In this document: piece by piece, positions 1 to 15,700 of the stretch
How the letters are laid out: each line of letters starts with the position of its first letter
How positions within the stretch are numbered: the first letter of the stretch is position 1
Source: Aphelenchoides besseyi
Taxonomy: Eukaryota; Nematoda; Chromadorea; Rhabditida; Aphelenchoididae
Length of the DNA stretch: 64,000 bases
Assembly: GCA_024699855.1 (NCBI GenBank)
Contig: JAMPIQ010000001.1
Span: 2,232,001 to 2,296,000 of the forward strand
Direction of reading: 5' to 3'
Notes under the pieces: generated by a model
Databases searched by the model: none
What the model saw: the letters and a program-made list of their open reading frames with translations, nothing else
Told to the model about the DNA's origin: nothing
Made by a program: the position numbers and the translations under genes

Positions 1-1503
1 GATGTGATGAAGTTGCGTTTAAAGAGCTTTAAGCTCTCGTGCATTTTACAAAGTCGTTTGTTTTCTTAGTTGTTTCTAGTATTTGCCCATGCAACTACTC
101 GGCCGTCGGACAACAATATCAATTGAAATCCGACAGAACTTTTTGATTAAACTGCACCTTTTTGATTGACAGTTTTTTGTTCTTGAAAGTCTGTGTTTTG
201 CTCGCAAAGTTATTGGCGCTATAAAATTCAAAACTGATCTCTCGGTCATTTTAACGTTCGGCGTTTGTAGTGCATAAGTGCGACGATCGCCATCAAGTGC
301 GTATTGATCTTCGAGAATTCCCACTCCAAAAGACGAGTCGGTGTGCAACATGATCGTTTGAAGAAGATCGATTCCGAGTTGATAGCGTTTCAGACATTCA
401 GCACATGGCGTGGCGAATCGTTGTTTCAAACACGGTCGTCCGAGTAGACCGTAGATAATCATAATCGGGAAGCCGCGACATTTACGTCGAATGTTTCGTG
501 TTTTTTAAATTCGAGTAATGTCCATATATCGCGTTCGTTTGCCCGAGTACTAAACAACCATTATTTTAGATGGCAGAGTCGACGTCGCACATCTTCCACA
601 ATGTTCGCTGCGCGTTCGACAATCGTTCAATCACGTTTGCGGAAAATAATTAGTATTAGTGTTTGTTTCTACCAGCGGCCCAAGCGCGGACCTTCCGAGT
701 GGACAAGAAGACCAACGGACCATATAATGTACATATGGGCCGGATGTTCTTCATGGTGAGCTGCAAGATCATTTTTGTTTAATGTCTTTTTAAGATTAAC
801 AGCGGACATTGGAATTCCGGACATGTGACGTTCAGCTACCATCCGTCTAACTTCCCGTTATTTTTTGAACTTATCCAATCACTCTACTCGGAAAACTTTA
901 TATATATTGATTAACTTCACGTTCAGTCTTTACGGACAACCGCTGGGCAACTAGAAGAACATTCTGGAGGCCTTGGCGTTACAAATTGACCGTGGGAGGA
1001 TCAAACTGATAAAGTATGTTTATTGAATGAGCGTGCCTGTGACAAGTTTATGCGGGATTATATAGTGGATCGCGGGCGTCTGGTCGGAAGTGCGCTAATG
1101 CACAGGTGGGGGCGTTCTTGGCGTGAGCGCCCCCGTTTCCTCGTGAATTTCACGGACACAAATGACCAATTGAAAGACCGGCTGATCGATGGCGTAAGGA
1201 CATGGAAAGAACGTTGGGCACCAACTGGAATCGAATCGCTCAGAACCGGAGCGAATGGAAAGAGCGGTCGAAGTATTCGCATCATCACATCAGTTAATCA
1301 TCTTTCTTTTTGTTCACATTTTATTGTTGATTTGATGATTGAAATGAATAAATCTTTGTTGTTCAAGCTTTCTCTAACTTTTTAAATGTTTGCTAAAGAA
1401 TGGGTTTACAAGATTATTTGATTTGTTTTGTTGTTATTTGTTGAGATAAAAAGTCCAATATACTGTTTATCATCTTTTATCTTATAAAACGAGAATTTGA
1501 ATT
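1..1503. other. unassigned region, no confident gene
   Basis: No gene could be supported here. There is an open minus-strand stretch (76-462) and a plus-strand stretch (about 1023-1385) with patches that read like protein, but neither starts, splices or matches a family I know. Short plus-strand pieces at 560-900 and 930-1290 are interrupted by stops, so this may be decayed coding or mobile sequence. Positions 193-246 are about 78% identical to 41906-41959 upstream of cyclin E. Confidence 0.4.
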
Positions 1504-3257
1504 CCTAAACATCTAGATGCGACAGTTGACTGCCGCTCTTATCGTCAAGATACGGTCGAACGGCCGGGCGGAACTCGTCTCTTAGAAAGTCGCGAACTTG
1601 TCGAACACACGATCCCGTGAAATTGAGCGAATTCTTAGCTGCTTCCAATACATCATTGCGGACCTAAAGCGTCTATTTGCACAAGTGGAATTGATCGAAC
1701 AAACCTCATCGAAATAGGAATCTTCCAATGCTGCCGATAGCTCAATGACTGCTTTTTCGTCTCGATCTTGAATCTCCTTGAACTTGTGAGTGATCTGTTG
1801 GATCTTGGCGTGTGCTTCTTGACGGTTGGCTCCTTTCAACGTAAGCAACATCATGGCCTTTTCGAAGGCCAAAAACGGAAGCTCTCGGTTGACTTTTTCG
1901 GTGACCTTTGTTTTGGGAACACTCAAACCCTCGAAAACATTCTAAACCAACTCATCAAAAACAGTAAATTGCTGTACACTTACTTGCAAGATTGTCAAGA
2001 TTGCATCAGCCAACAGAAAGCTATCCGGAATGTTCGAGCGTCGAATTGCCGAATCGTCCAAAGTTCGTTCTAGTCCTTGATCTGCTACAGTTGCCAAGGC
2101 TTTTGAAGCAGTAGTCATCAAGTCTCGAGCCAAACTACAAACACGCTCCGATTTCATCGGATTCTGTTTGTAAGGCATGGCTGAACTTCCAATTTGATGT
2201 TTTTCGAAAGGTTCCATGATTTCAGCGTGAGACTGAAGAAAACGAATATCTTTCCCAATTTTTTGTGCTACAGCGCCAAAAGCTGACAGCGGCGATAGAA
2301 GCAAATAATCCTAAAAGCAACAAGTGATAGAGAAAGTAGAGAATGCGAACCTGAATTCGCGGATACGTTTGTCCAGTGATATTGAAGTGACGTTTGAAAC
2401 CAGCCTTCTTTGTGACCAAATCGTCCAACTCTTGTACCTTATTGTCGTCTCCTTTGAACAATGTGAGAAATGAGTCTTGAGTACCAGTTGCTCCTTTGAT
2501 TCCACGGAATCGCATATCTTCGTTACGGAAACGTTGGAGCTAAATAAACGCTATGATATGTAACTTGTTTATCACCTTATCTTACTTGCATGAAAGGAAT
2601 GAGCATGTCTTGAAGCCACGAAACTGCACGTTTTCCAACGGTCGTCAAACTTGCGGTTTGCCAATGAGTTCGACCAACGGTCACCACTTCGATCTGCTTT
2701 TCGGCGAAAGTAGCTAAACGATCCATAACCAATGCATATCTTAAACGATCACAACACTAACAATCATTCAATTTGTCTTACTTTTTAAGTGTAAAGTCGA
2801 TGGCATCTCGTTGACGAATCAAGTCGGCATTGTCTTGAACATAGCACGAGGTAGCGCCCAAATGAACGATACCGGCAGCTTTGGGACACACCTAAACTAG
2901 CAGTTTTTCAGAAATCCTGGTCATTTCATACCTTTCCATATGCGTGATTATGCGCCATGACATCGTGTTTGATTCGTGCTTCTTCCGCTTTCACAAAATC
3001 CCAGTCGATGTTTGATTTGTTCTCCTTTAGTTCGGAGATCATTTCACCGGTGACCATCTCAAGCCCCAGCTCTCTCTGCGCCTCGGCCAACCATATCCAC
3101 AACTGTCTCCAGGTTTCTGTCTGCAAGAAAACGTCTTCACACTTCTGTTCGTTTCCTAGCCACCCACCTTCGCACGCTCCGAGAAGATTCGGAGCAGCGG
3201 ACTGCTCTTCTCATAACGACTAGTCAACGGCGATTCATATTTATCTTCCTTCGACAT
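1504..3257 (-). CDS. adsl-1: adenylosuccinate lyase
   Basis: This enzyme cleaves SAICAR to AICAR and adenylosuccinate to AMP plus fumarate in cytosolic purine synthesis. The spliced protein follows the animal ADSL along its whole length. It has an N-terminal SPLTSRY stretch, then [13 protein letters not shown], the substrate-binding [21 protein letters not shown] and [10 protein letters not shown], and the fumarate-lyase signature [11 protein letters not shown]. The signature loop normally reads KRNP; the Arg is Gln here. [12 protein letters not shown] and a helical C-terminus ending SHLDV follow. There are about eight exons with short introns. The start is ATG at 3257 ([13 protein letters not shown]), and the last exon is entered through a GAG/gtttgt donor near 1705. 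No damage is visible. The dead mariner copy lies just upstream of the 5' end. Confidence 0.95.
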
Positions 3258-3436
3258 TATCAATGAAACTGAAACACAAAATAGAAACAACCGAGCACCA
3301 AACTCAAAACAACAAGCAATTTGCAATCAAAACGAAGCGAATGAACAGAAAACTTCAACTCAAAGGGATTAGACAAGAGCTAAAAGCTAACGAAAAGAAC
3401 GTGAAAGCAAAGTCCAAAGCATTAAAAGCTCATATA

Positions 3437-3620
3437 CAGGGTGTCCCAGCGAACTTCGAACATTTGAAAGGCTTATCACTTTCTTCATAGCCAACTGATT
3501 TTGATGCGCTTTTTGTGCCCGATCGCAAATTTTATGCCATTTTGTTTCACGTCAACGGATCTTTGAATTTCATTTTGGAAGGTGCCGTAAATTTGATTTT
3601 GGCGACATGAACGCTTTTTC
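3437..3620 (+). repeat. left terminal inverted repeat of mariner element
   Basis: It is a nearly perfect inverted copy of 4892-5075. The outer base is preceded by TA, and the inner end is at the C-rich stretch before the transposase ATG. Confidence 0.92.
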
Positions 3621-3642
3621 CTTTCTTTTTGTTTTGTTAAAA

Positions 3643-4819
3643 TGGAGTGGTCGGCTCAAGAAAAGGCGTTTTGCGCATTCGTTTACGCTCAAATCAAAAG
3701 TCCGACTACTGTTCAATGACGATTTCGGCAACATTTTCAATTAACTCGTCATGCTGCTGTACCATCGAAAAGCATGTTTAATCTGTGGACGAAGCAATTG
3801 CTTGAACGTGGACACTTGTTGCGAAAAAAGAAAGAAGTGGGAGGGTTTTGTTTCACGAAACGTTTCTCAAATTGCTGTTCAGTTCATCAGGGTTTGACGA
3901 CGTCGTTTTGAACGTTCTGTGCGCTGTTCAAGAAGACCCCAATCGATTAGTTCGTGAAATCGCAAATCTTTTCGGCAATGTCTCAAAGAGCGCGGTACAC
4001 AGAATCCTACAGGTACCCCAGTTTTCATTTTTTCTTTCTTCTTTGTCCAGGCTCGAAAATTCCATCCCTACAAAATGCGTCTTCTGCATGAAATTCCGTC
4101 CGAAACTCCTCAAATCATATAGAGCATGCGATTCATTGCCTTGGACTCATCGGCGAAAACGAAGACTTCTTGAAAAATCTCATATTCAGCGATGAAGCTC
4201 ACTTTGAAATGCATGGCCAAGTGAACACTCAAAATTTTCGATACTGGATTGGTGGAAACCGCATCTAGTAAGAAGTTCGATTGAACTTCAATAACAGAAA
4301 GAATTCCAGGTTTCGAGGAAAACCACTCCATTCCCCTCGTCTGACGGTCTGGGCAGCCATAAGCAGAAGTGGAGTTGTCGGTCCACTCTTTTCTCGCGAA
4401 AATGTCACTGAGAATTCTTACTTGACATTGTTGCGTGATCAGTTCCTTCCGGTAGTTCAGCATTGGCCCAACTTCTCCAAAATTGTTTTTATGCACCGCC
4501 ACATTGGGTGGTTGCTGTTTGCCAATGGTTAGATCAAACTCTGCCATTACGTTGGATATGTCGTGGAAGCCCCAACGAACCACCACCAATTTGCTGGCCG
4601 CCGTACAGCCCCGATCCGAATCCTTGTAATTTCTTCTTACCGGGCTACGTCAAAAGTCAGGTTTACTGGTCTCAACCAAACCATCTGAGCGAACTTCAAG
4701 AGCGCATTGAGAACGTTTTCGCACACTACCCTCAAGAAATGGTGAACCGTGCTATTGACGATTATGAACGTCGACTTGAAAAGGTGATCGACAATGACGG
4801 TCTGAGGGTTGAGATTTGA
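3643..4819 (+). pseudogene. mariner-type transposase pseudogene
   Basis: The reading frame opens at the ATG near 3643 (MEWSAQEKAFCAFVYAQ) but meets a TGA about 25 codons in, where a CGA Arg codon is expected. It then shifts frame several times. Recognisable family blocks remain: FSDEAHFEMHGQVNTQNFRYW near 4180-4255, containing the first catalytic Asp, and WPPYSPDPNPCNFF near 4598-4640, containing the second. A C-terminal block (YVKSQVYWSQPNHLSELQERI, cut here) extends to the stop at 4819. No functional protein is possible from this copy. It could be mobilised only in trans through its intact TIRs. Confidence 0.9.
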
Positions 4820-4891
4820 ATTCCACATTTTTGTCTTGACCAAATCGTGAAAAAAACGGGCGGAAAAAGAGTGAGAAGGAAAAGTGAGCGG

Positions 4892-5075
4892 AAAAAAGCG
4901 TTCATGTCGCCAAAATCAAATTTACGGCACCTTCCAAAATGAAATTCAAAGATCCGTTGACGTGAAACAAAATGGCATAAAATTTGCGATCGGGCACAAA
5001 AAGCGCATCAAAATCAGTTGGCTATGAAGAAAGTGATAAGCCTTTCAAATGTTCGAAGTTCGCTGGGACACTCTG
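4892..5075 (-). repeat. right terminal inverted repeat of mariner element
   Basis: Inverted partner of 3437-3620. It is followed directly by the TA target duplication at 5076-5077. Confidence 0.92.
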
Positions 5076-5703
5076 TACATCAAAGTCACTGGAGAGTGCA
5101 AAAAACGCAAAGCTGACAAGTGCGCGACGATCATTACAAGGTAGAAAGTGACGCCAATAGAATGCCAAATCCGGAAATTGTTTTAGGACATGTCGTGAGT
5201 ACCTTGATATTGAAGTTTAAAGGTAAATGGTGGAAAATGGAGGAAAATCAATTGATTGCAAATGAGACTGCAAACGTTAGCTGTTTGAATTCAAATAAGC
5301 AAAAACTGGCACATCAAAGAAGTTAGTCAGCAACAGTCGACTGGGAGTTTTCGACTACAAATGAACGTTTGTAACTCGGTTGTCTAAAAGTGCATTCAAA
5401 CCTGACAAAGACCACATCCACAAAGCAAAACAAGGAAGAGATAAGCGAATGCACGTCATTTCAATTAAACCATGATGCTGACACGAGAATCGATTAGCAG
5501 ATGAGATTTAAAAGTGCGGTTTACGCAACGAGCTTTCTTTCACTAATCCGCTCATCAACTTTTCAAAGCTATATAGAGCAGAAGCTTTCATGGTTGAAAA
5601 CAAGAATGTTCGATAAGAAGCTCATCCGATAGGTTTCTCCGTTTATTGAAAAGTGAACGCAATTAATCGAATATACAAAGTTAATCGGGGGGATAGAACT
5701 TTC

Positions 5704-6040
5704 TCAAACAAAATCACCAGTAGGTAGGTAGACGGAAAGACGAAAACATTCGACGAGATTCTTCAAAAAGTCGCTTATCATATCGACGAACATATCGATT
5801 GCGATTTGATTGCCCGCAAGACCCGTAAACACTTGTTTTAATTGAGCATCCGATGAGTACTTGAAGAAAACCAAAGTCAGAAGACTTCCAATCCGATCTC
5901 TGATGAGCCAACTGGACAAACAAATCGGCAAGAAGGCAATCAGATTTGAGCCATTCACAAAACGTCGAACTGATCCATTACTACTGAGAAGGGCATCCGA
6001 CAACTCGGAGCAGGAGTATTTGTCGGAAAGCTGAACTCGT
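5704..6040 (-). CDS. possible exon of an unrecognised gene
   Basis: A single open stretch reading NGELRVQLSDKYSCSELSDA at its start and continuing as a helical, leucine-rich sequence to a stop at 5704. The composition looks like real protein and there is a plausible acceptor near 6060. I do not recognise the family, no start codon is clear, and an alternative frame is also open over 5714-5923. The SINE immediately upstream may have separated it from other exons. It could equally be a gene remnant. Confidence 0.25.
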
Positions 6041-6079
6041 AATTCACCATTGTATTCGCTTCCGACTTACGTAAAGTAG

Positions 6080-6390
6080 AGCAGCACAAGCACGAAAAGC
6101 CCGAAAAATCCCCTCTTTTGATTCAATCGCAAGCGATGGAGAGGCTCCGAACGTCCTATTATGTTCGGGTCTTGGCATATTGTAAGGGCATTGCTGTTGC
6201 GAGTTGCCAGCTCTGAACAGCGCCTCCGTGCTTCCCCTTGAATTCAAGGTACCCATTGGCTTCCAGAATTGGTACCGCCTGGGTGGGGCGAGAACAGCGG
6301 AGTTCGCATTACAGCTCGACCAGGGATTGAACCTGGGAGCCACCGAACTCTGTGCAGACGTGTTACCTTTGCACCACGCTGTCCTCACTT
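6080..6390 (-). repeat. tRNA-derived SINE-like element
   Basis: On the minus strand, positions 6376-6366 give a perfect pol III A box (TGGTGCAAAGG) and 6333-6323 give a perfect B box (GGTTCAATCCC) inside a 5-bp T-arm. The spacing is that of a tRNA. The anticodon arm and acceptor stem are too poorly paired for a working tRNA, and about 240 bp of unrelated body sequence follows. That arrangement is typical of a tRNA-headed SINE. The exact 3' limit and target duplication could not be fixed by eye. Confidence 0.6.
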
Positions 6391-8353
6391 TTACCCTCTG
6401 GACCGCAAAAATCCCGCCCGTTCCACTCGGCTACAAAATGTTGACTTTTCTTCATCATTTCAAAAGCTGCATTTTTGGTAATGTTTTTCATATCGTGTTC
6501 TGTTACAGATCGCAAAGTACAACCGACCGTTGCCAAATCGATTTCATGTTTCAATTACACTCTGAGAATGTTATTGCGGATTTGGAGTAAATTATTAAGT
6601 CCGTGCATTTTTTCTAGAGTTTATAGTGGATGAAAGTATTTCTAGCATGGGAGTTTAGTTCAGTAGGTGACTTAAAAATTGAGCAATACTCATAGATCGC
6701 TCATTACTTGAAAGTTTCATATTCTAGATGACCACTTTAACACACATTTTCCGCAACATTCTTCCGATTATCAATGAAAGTTTGATTATCGTTGAAGAAC
6801 GAAATCAACGCTAGTACGTTGGGCATTCGCGTATTACACAACGGACGTTCCCAACCAGTACAAAAGCGAATGGGGAAGCTCTATGGTCTTAAACCATATG
6901 TTCTTTTCAATCAGTCAAAAACGACCTTTTTGAACACGTTAACTTTATAGCATTCATCGACTTTGTTAACGGATTAACGAATTTTAGATACACGTGTTCG
7001 TCGCTTTATATTTTTAAATGTTCCTCCCAATTCTTACTTTCTAAATTATGACTAACTTTTTTTATAGAAGACTTTTTAGCGTCAAAACGCCAGTCCATTT
7101 TGTTTATTTGTGTAACGTAGATTCTAATAAACAACGAGGATTCGAAGGAACATCACGAGAACAGCGGACGAGAACTGTAAAGTGGTTTTGTCTGCGCATG
7201 TCAATTTGAAACGGAAAGCCAACAGCCGGTCGAATAGCCACGATAGCATCGGTCTGCTTTTGTTTTTGCAATTCGCATCAATTCTGATCACGAATCCACG
7301 TTTGCAAACATTCCGATTCTCGACCGTGGGTGTTTAATCGACATGCGAAAAGAAGAATCGTGTATTGAAACTGTTCGATTTCAGAATGATCATTTGACGG
7401 TCATATCCGTTTCGTGTCAAACAGAATCATATCCAAAAGTAAGTTAAAGTTTTCGAATTTGTTTTTATTTTTGTCGGTTTGTTGTTTTGACTTGTCACGA
7501 CCGAATGAAACGTGTAGTTGGCGAGTGTAGGCGTCTGAATTCGAAAAGCCGAGTGATTGTTATCTTTCAATGGCTGTCAAAATTCTGTTCAACAGCGGTC
7601 ATTGATGCTCCCATAGACACATGGGTTGGCCGAAGCTAAATGCTCAGCCACTATCGTCATCTTCGATCGTTTCTTTCCTACCTTCCAACAAGCAGTTTTT
7701 TGGCCAATTAATACGAGGAACCCCTTTGTCTGAAAAGCAAGGGGGAAATATCCGCTTAGTTGGGGAGTCCAACTGGGCGTGAAAATGCGTGAACGTTCTG
7801 CAGGTGAGCAAAAAATTGTTTGAAAATTCATTGGAAAAAGTCGAAACTTTTCATTCGCCAATTCCCACTTTCTTTTTTGGCCACACGTTCGCGCACTTTT
7901 TCGGACGTTATTCAAAGTACAAATTTGCGCTGTCAGGGAATCACATGTACGTTTTCCTCCACCGCAAATCCAATTAAATTCGCTTCTTTGGCCCCCCTCC
8001 GCGACTGACTTCGCGTAATTCCGACAACCTTCGACGCAGTTCCCTAATTTTTGGCTTGAGGTCAACCGGGAGAGCCCTAAAACAGACACAGTTTTCCAGG
8101 AAGGTCCTTGTAAGATAATCCGAAGACGACGTTTTAGAGACACAAATTGTAAAACAATCTTCTTTTACGTTCTGATGTCGCGCGTTTCTTGTCTTTTGCT
8201 CATCGTCGTCATTCCAAAAGTTTTCCATTAATCCCAACACTTTTTGACGTAGTTCGCTTCCCTTCGGAATTTCATGAATAAAAATTATGCTCCAGCAAGC
8301 AATTTAGAGTCTACGGTTTTCGTTCGACTACTTTCTCTCGTCTGTTTCGCATC
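6391..8353. other. gene-poor interval upstream of SPCA
   Basis: No gene is confidently supported. Two overlapping minus-strand open stretches (7974-8240 starting MLGLMENFWNDDDEQ, and 7589-8143) could be a divergent gene sharing the SPCA promoter. They are in different frames, and no convincing splice joins them. The rest is AT-rich with no recognisable element. Confidence 0.35.
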
Positions 8354-11897
<3,544 letters not shown>

Positions 11898-12793
11898 TAT
11901 CGAACAGATTGTTTGTACTAACTTATTCTTATACGTAGACGTAATCTCAAAAATTGTGCCTAAACAAAGATTATCTAATAGAGAGTATATATTCCAACGT
12001 CTTTCCATTCAGTACGTTGATTTCGGTTTCCCGGTCTTTGAGAGAATTATGTTGCCTTCATCGACGCGTGTTGTTGTTGTTCTAACTGTTGTAATAGACG
12101 AAAATTTCAGTACATTAAACTTATTTTCTAGTCTCTGCATCGAACGTCCATTCCGAAATTAACCTCTGACAGTTGCGCAATACGTATAGTGAGCGTGAAG
12201 ATTGTTATTAGGTAGTCCCAGCGGGGTGTTCTCGATTTCAACTTGTCGAGTCAATGATACGTGAACGTGCGGAGTTTTCAATTGAAAGTTCATGCGGTTT
12301 AATGGTTTTACGTGGGAACGTGCACCACACAAAAACAACAATCTTCGAGACACACCGTCCGGTTCGTAGACGGCGATTCTTCTTTACAGTCAACACTCCA
12401 CCTTCTGCAACTCGTTCCGGTTGGGGTTGCGAACTCCGCCTTGATGTCTGCGAATCGAAAAGTTTTAGGCGGGTACCAAATTCCAATCAAAACACTTTTG
12501 CAACTAACACATCCAATGCAATTGCTATTACAACGTTCATCACAGTTGCGGATCAAAAATTCTCGGCTTTCGAATACGTCCGCCCTCTCACAACCCAGAA
12601 ACCCGATACGAGTCATGTAAGGACGTTTATCTGCATATTCATGTCGACCCATTGAACTCCATTTTCGCGCCTCAGTGACTTTCTGTTATTGTGCGGATTC
12701 TCAAATCGGATCAAACGTTGTCACGATCTCATGATTTCGTAGTCGCTCGTTCAATTCGCAAATTTTCTCACTCAACAAGACGTATCACGAACT
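11898..12793. other. intergenic interval SPCA-UGT
   Basis: Open frames exist on both strands (for example a Cys-rich minus-strand frame, 12308-12652). They overlap each other and neither has a recognisable domain or credible gene structure, so none is called. The SPCA 3' UTR and UGT promoter must lie here. Confidence 0.4.
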
Positions 12794-15700
12794 ATGCTCC
12801 AACGAACTAGACATCTAATTTTGATCTCCACATTCGTTTCTTTCTCCAATGTTTTTGGTTTCGATGTTGCGCTGTTCGCATCGACCGGATGTTTTTCTCA
12901 TGATGTTACGACCAGAGAAGTGGGCGAGGAGTTTGCGGTATCGGCCAACGTTAGTTGGCTTCAAATACGGGCCTATAAATTCGATAATCTCCAACCTGTC
13001 CAGTTGCCGTCCGAATGGCAGCAGTTGATTGTTGATCGAATTGGTCAATCGGAAGCGGGCGAAGAAGGTACGTTGATTTTGACGTTAAATTCTCATCGGT
13101 TTCTCATGGTTTTTGTTACTGACACCGTTTAAAACAAACCGGCTTTTGAGGGGGTTGCACAATCGGAAGTTTGTTTCATTTTCAAGCGCTGCGTGGGTTG
13201 TAACTTTTGTTGATCGCCGTAAAAACGATTGTACTTTGGTATAAAACAGTTGCAGAAGTCTATTTAGGAAAAGAAATACACTCGCTGGGACAACCTCTGA
13301 TATGGGAGACCTACGTGCCGGTAGATTGGATGCGACCATGGGATTTAAGAGGCACAATACTTTTCTATTCGATTCTGGAGTTGCATCATCGATTTTGTGC
13401 CGAATTTGTTCAATCCGAAATTTTCAAATCGTATTTGAAGCAGAAAAGACCGGACCTAGTGGTTATCGATCATTTCCTTCAGGTAAGTGATCAAAAGTAA
13501 CAACACGGCCATTCAAATGCTTTAGGAATGTTTTATGGGTGCTGCTGCCGTACTCAATACGACAACCGTTAAATACTCGAATTGGCCTTTGGCTGATGGT
13601 TACACCACTAGCATGAATGTTCCAGGAAATCCGGCTACTGTTCCTAAAACAGGAACTTCGTTCTCGAGTCTCGGAATGAATTTCGGCAATCGAGTTCGAA
13701 ATACGATCTTTCACGGGATCATCGCCATTGCACGGCACATGCAAACCATCATCCTAAAGAAGGCCTATGCCGACTGGGGACATCCAAATGTAGGTGTAAA
13801 GCTTCGGTTTTGACAACTTGTTTTAGATGAATCTTGACGATGCTCAAGCGCTTCATTTACTTTACGCCGGTCGTGCGGAGTTTTTGGTCGAACCGATTCG
13901 TCCAATTTCCAATCGAATTAAACACTTTGGTTGTCCGAAATGCAAAGACAAAACTCATTACGAAATTCAACGACCATCTTTTCTTCAATTGACAGCAATC
14001 AAACTGCAAATTCCGACCGCTGAGTCGCAAATCTCGATTGTCATCGATGTGCACAACAAGACGCGATTGATCACAAACCCAATCGGTCTGTGCAATACCG
14101 ATTGTCCACGTGAGAAGAACTACACGCTTGTCAACCAAACCAGCTCAGTGATCATCAGTTCCAAGTTAACCGAGAACTTAACAGAACCCGAGAAACGATA
14201 CATTCATGCACTAAACGAGTTTCCCGATTTGAATTTGTTGGAAGAAGGACCATTCATATTGATCAGTTTTGGAAGTGTGGCTGAGGTAGGTTTGAAGCTT
14301 TGAAAGAGTTTTATTCGAACTCGATCTCTGGTAATCGATACTCAAAATGCTTGAAATCTGTGTAGGACATTCGGACTATGAATTCCATGAGAAAAGATGA
14401 GGAGCGAAGACGACGCTCCAAAAACTGTCGAGCCTCGGATTCGATTGTCGAATGAACGGTTCTTCCTTGCTTTAATTGATCCGAAATAAATTCTCGACTT
14501 GCAAACGGCACTCCTTGCGATTCCAAAAGTTCGTTTAATTGACCAACAAAATCGTCAGATTCGGAAGGTCGTGCTGAATAGTAAATCAACTTATAAGACT
14601 TCAGATGCGTATTGAAATTGCATCGCCTAAGACTTTCCTTACAATCACCAAACCGTTTGTTCGCTTACCAGGCTTGAGGAAAGAAGTGACGATCTTCGAA
14701 GCTTCTAATCAGTTTGCCTCCAATCACTTGTTTCATTATTCTTTTGTATTCGCTAATCACGAAACAAGTCATGTTGGCTCTACAGCTATTGCAATAATTC
14801 TTACTCGTCGGTTTTCGAATGCATTTGTCGACGAATGCCGAAAGAAAACGATCAACAGGTTCGCGTACAATCGCCATGAGCAATTCCTTCGCTTCGGTCG
14901 TGCGATTTGTTTGCGTAGCCAACGACTTTCTAGCCTTAAAAATGTCCGAATACTCGTTCTTGTGAAAACAAAATCTAAACTATTAGTCAACGTAAGAGCA
15001 ATCAAAACAAAACTACCGATTTTTCGTGCACTCACGGGAAAACACACGACCGGCAGACAGAAAGGCGTGCTCATCGTAGAGGTAGCACATAATTGCTTGT
15101 AGAACTGTTGACATTGACTTGTGTATCATACAAGCAGTGATGTTGTAAGCGGGAGCGGTCTGCAAGAACTCTGACTGTTGCCTTTGAAGTCGACTTACGC
15201 GGATTCGATTATCCAAAGCCATAAAATCTGGAGAGCAACGGGAAGAATCTTTGCCTTCACAAATTCCATTCAAAGTTGTTGTGTTGAAATAACTACGCCT
15301 AGGCAATGGCTAAAACAATTTATAATCAAACACTTCGATTTTCATTCTCACATCTGAATTCTGTTGTTTGATCAGATTCATTTCCATCAATCGACTTGCG
15401 CTCTCATTTCTTTCCTGGTTCTGACTACGTACTGTTTCTCGATCGTCTTCATTCTGAATAACCATCTCCAACGGTCGATTGAAAAACCACTGAGAGTCCA
15501 ACGACTTGATCTTAAGATTGATCTCCCTCCAAAGTCCCGATTTTTCCCACCATATCCAACTGAGAACCAAGAACGATATCGAGCACAAAAGAACACAGAA
15601 TTTAAATAACATTTCCATTTTGAATCAGAACAGACACAAAGCAATAGATGAGATTACTGAACTGTATTCCAACTGATCCGTTTCTCTTTTCAGACCAAAT

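Larger units (their letters stand above)
3437..5075 (+). mobile_element. degenerate mariner/Tc1-superfamily DNA transposon
   Basis: A 1,639-bp element flanked by the TA dinucleotides expected for this superfamily (3435-3436 and 5076-5077). Its ends are near-identical inverted repeats of about 184 bp (3437-3620 and 4892-5075) starting CAGGGTGTCCCAG on the left and its one-mismatch partner on the right. The interior carries the remains of a transposase on the same strand. TIRs this long and this similar point to a fairly recent insertion despite the broken gene. Confidence 0.93.

Noticed and set aside
76..462. Minus-strand open frame of 128 codons
   Set aside because: No domain, no splice context. 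The partial conservation at 193-246 is matched by non-coding sequence upstream of cyclin E.
1023..1385. Plus-strand frame starting MNERACDKFMRDYIV
   Set aside because: Protein-like start but no upstream exon in frame and no known family; an equally open frame lies on the other strand.
6044..6388. Minus-strand 114-codon frame (MRTAWCKGNTSAQSS)
   Set aside because: It coincides with the SINE; the open frame is a by-product of the tRNA-like and body sequence.
6269..6390. Functional tRNA gene
   Set aside because: A and B boxes are perfect, but the anticodon arm does not pair and the acceptor stem is only partly complementary.
7589..8240. Divergent gene opposite SPCA
   Set aside because: Two overlapping frames look weakly coding but cannot be joined by a credible splice and match nothing.
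12254..12655. Overlapping plus and minus frames of 133 and 114 codons
   Set aside because: Both cannot be real, and neither has domain or splice support.
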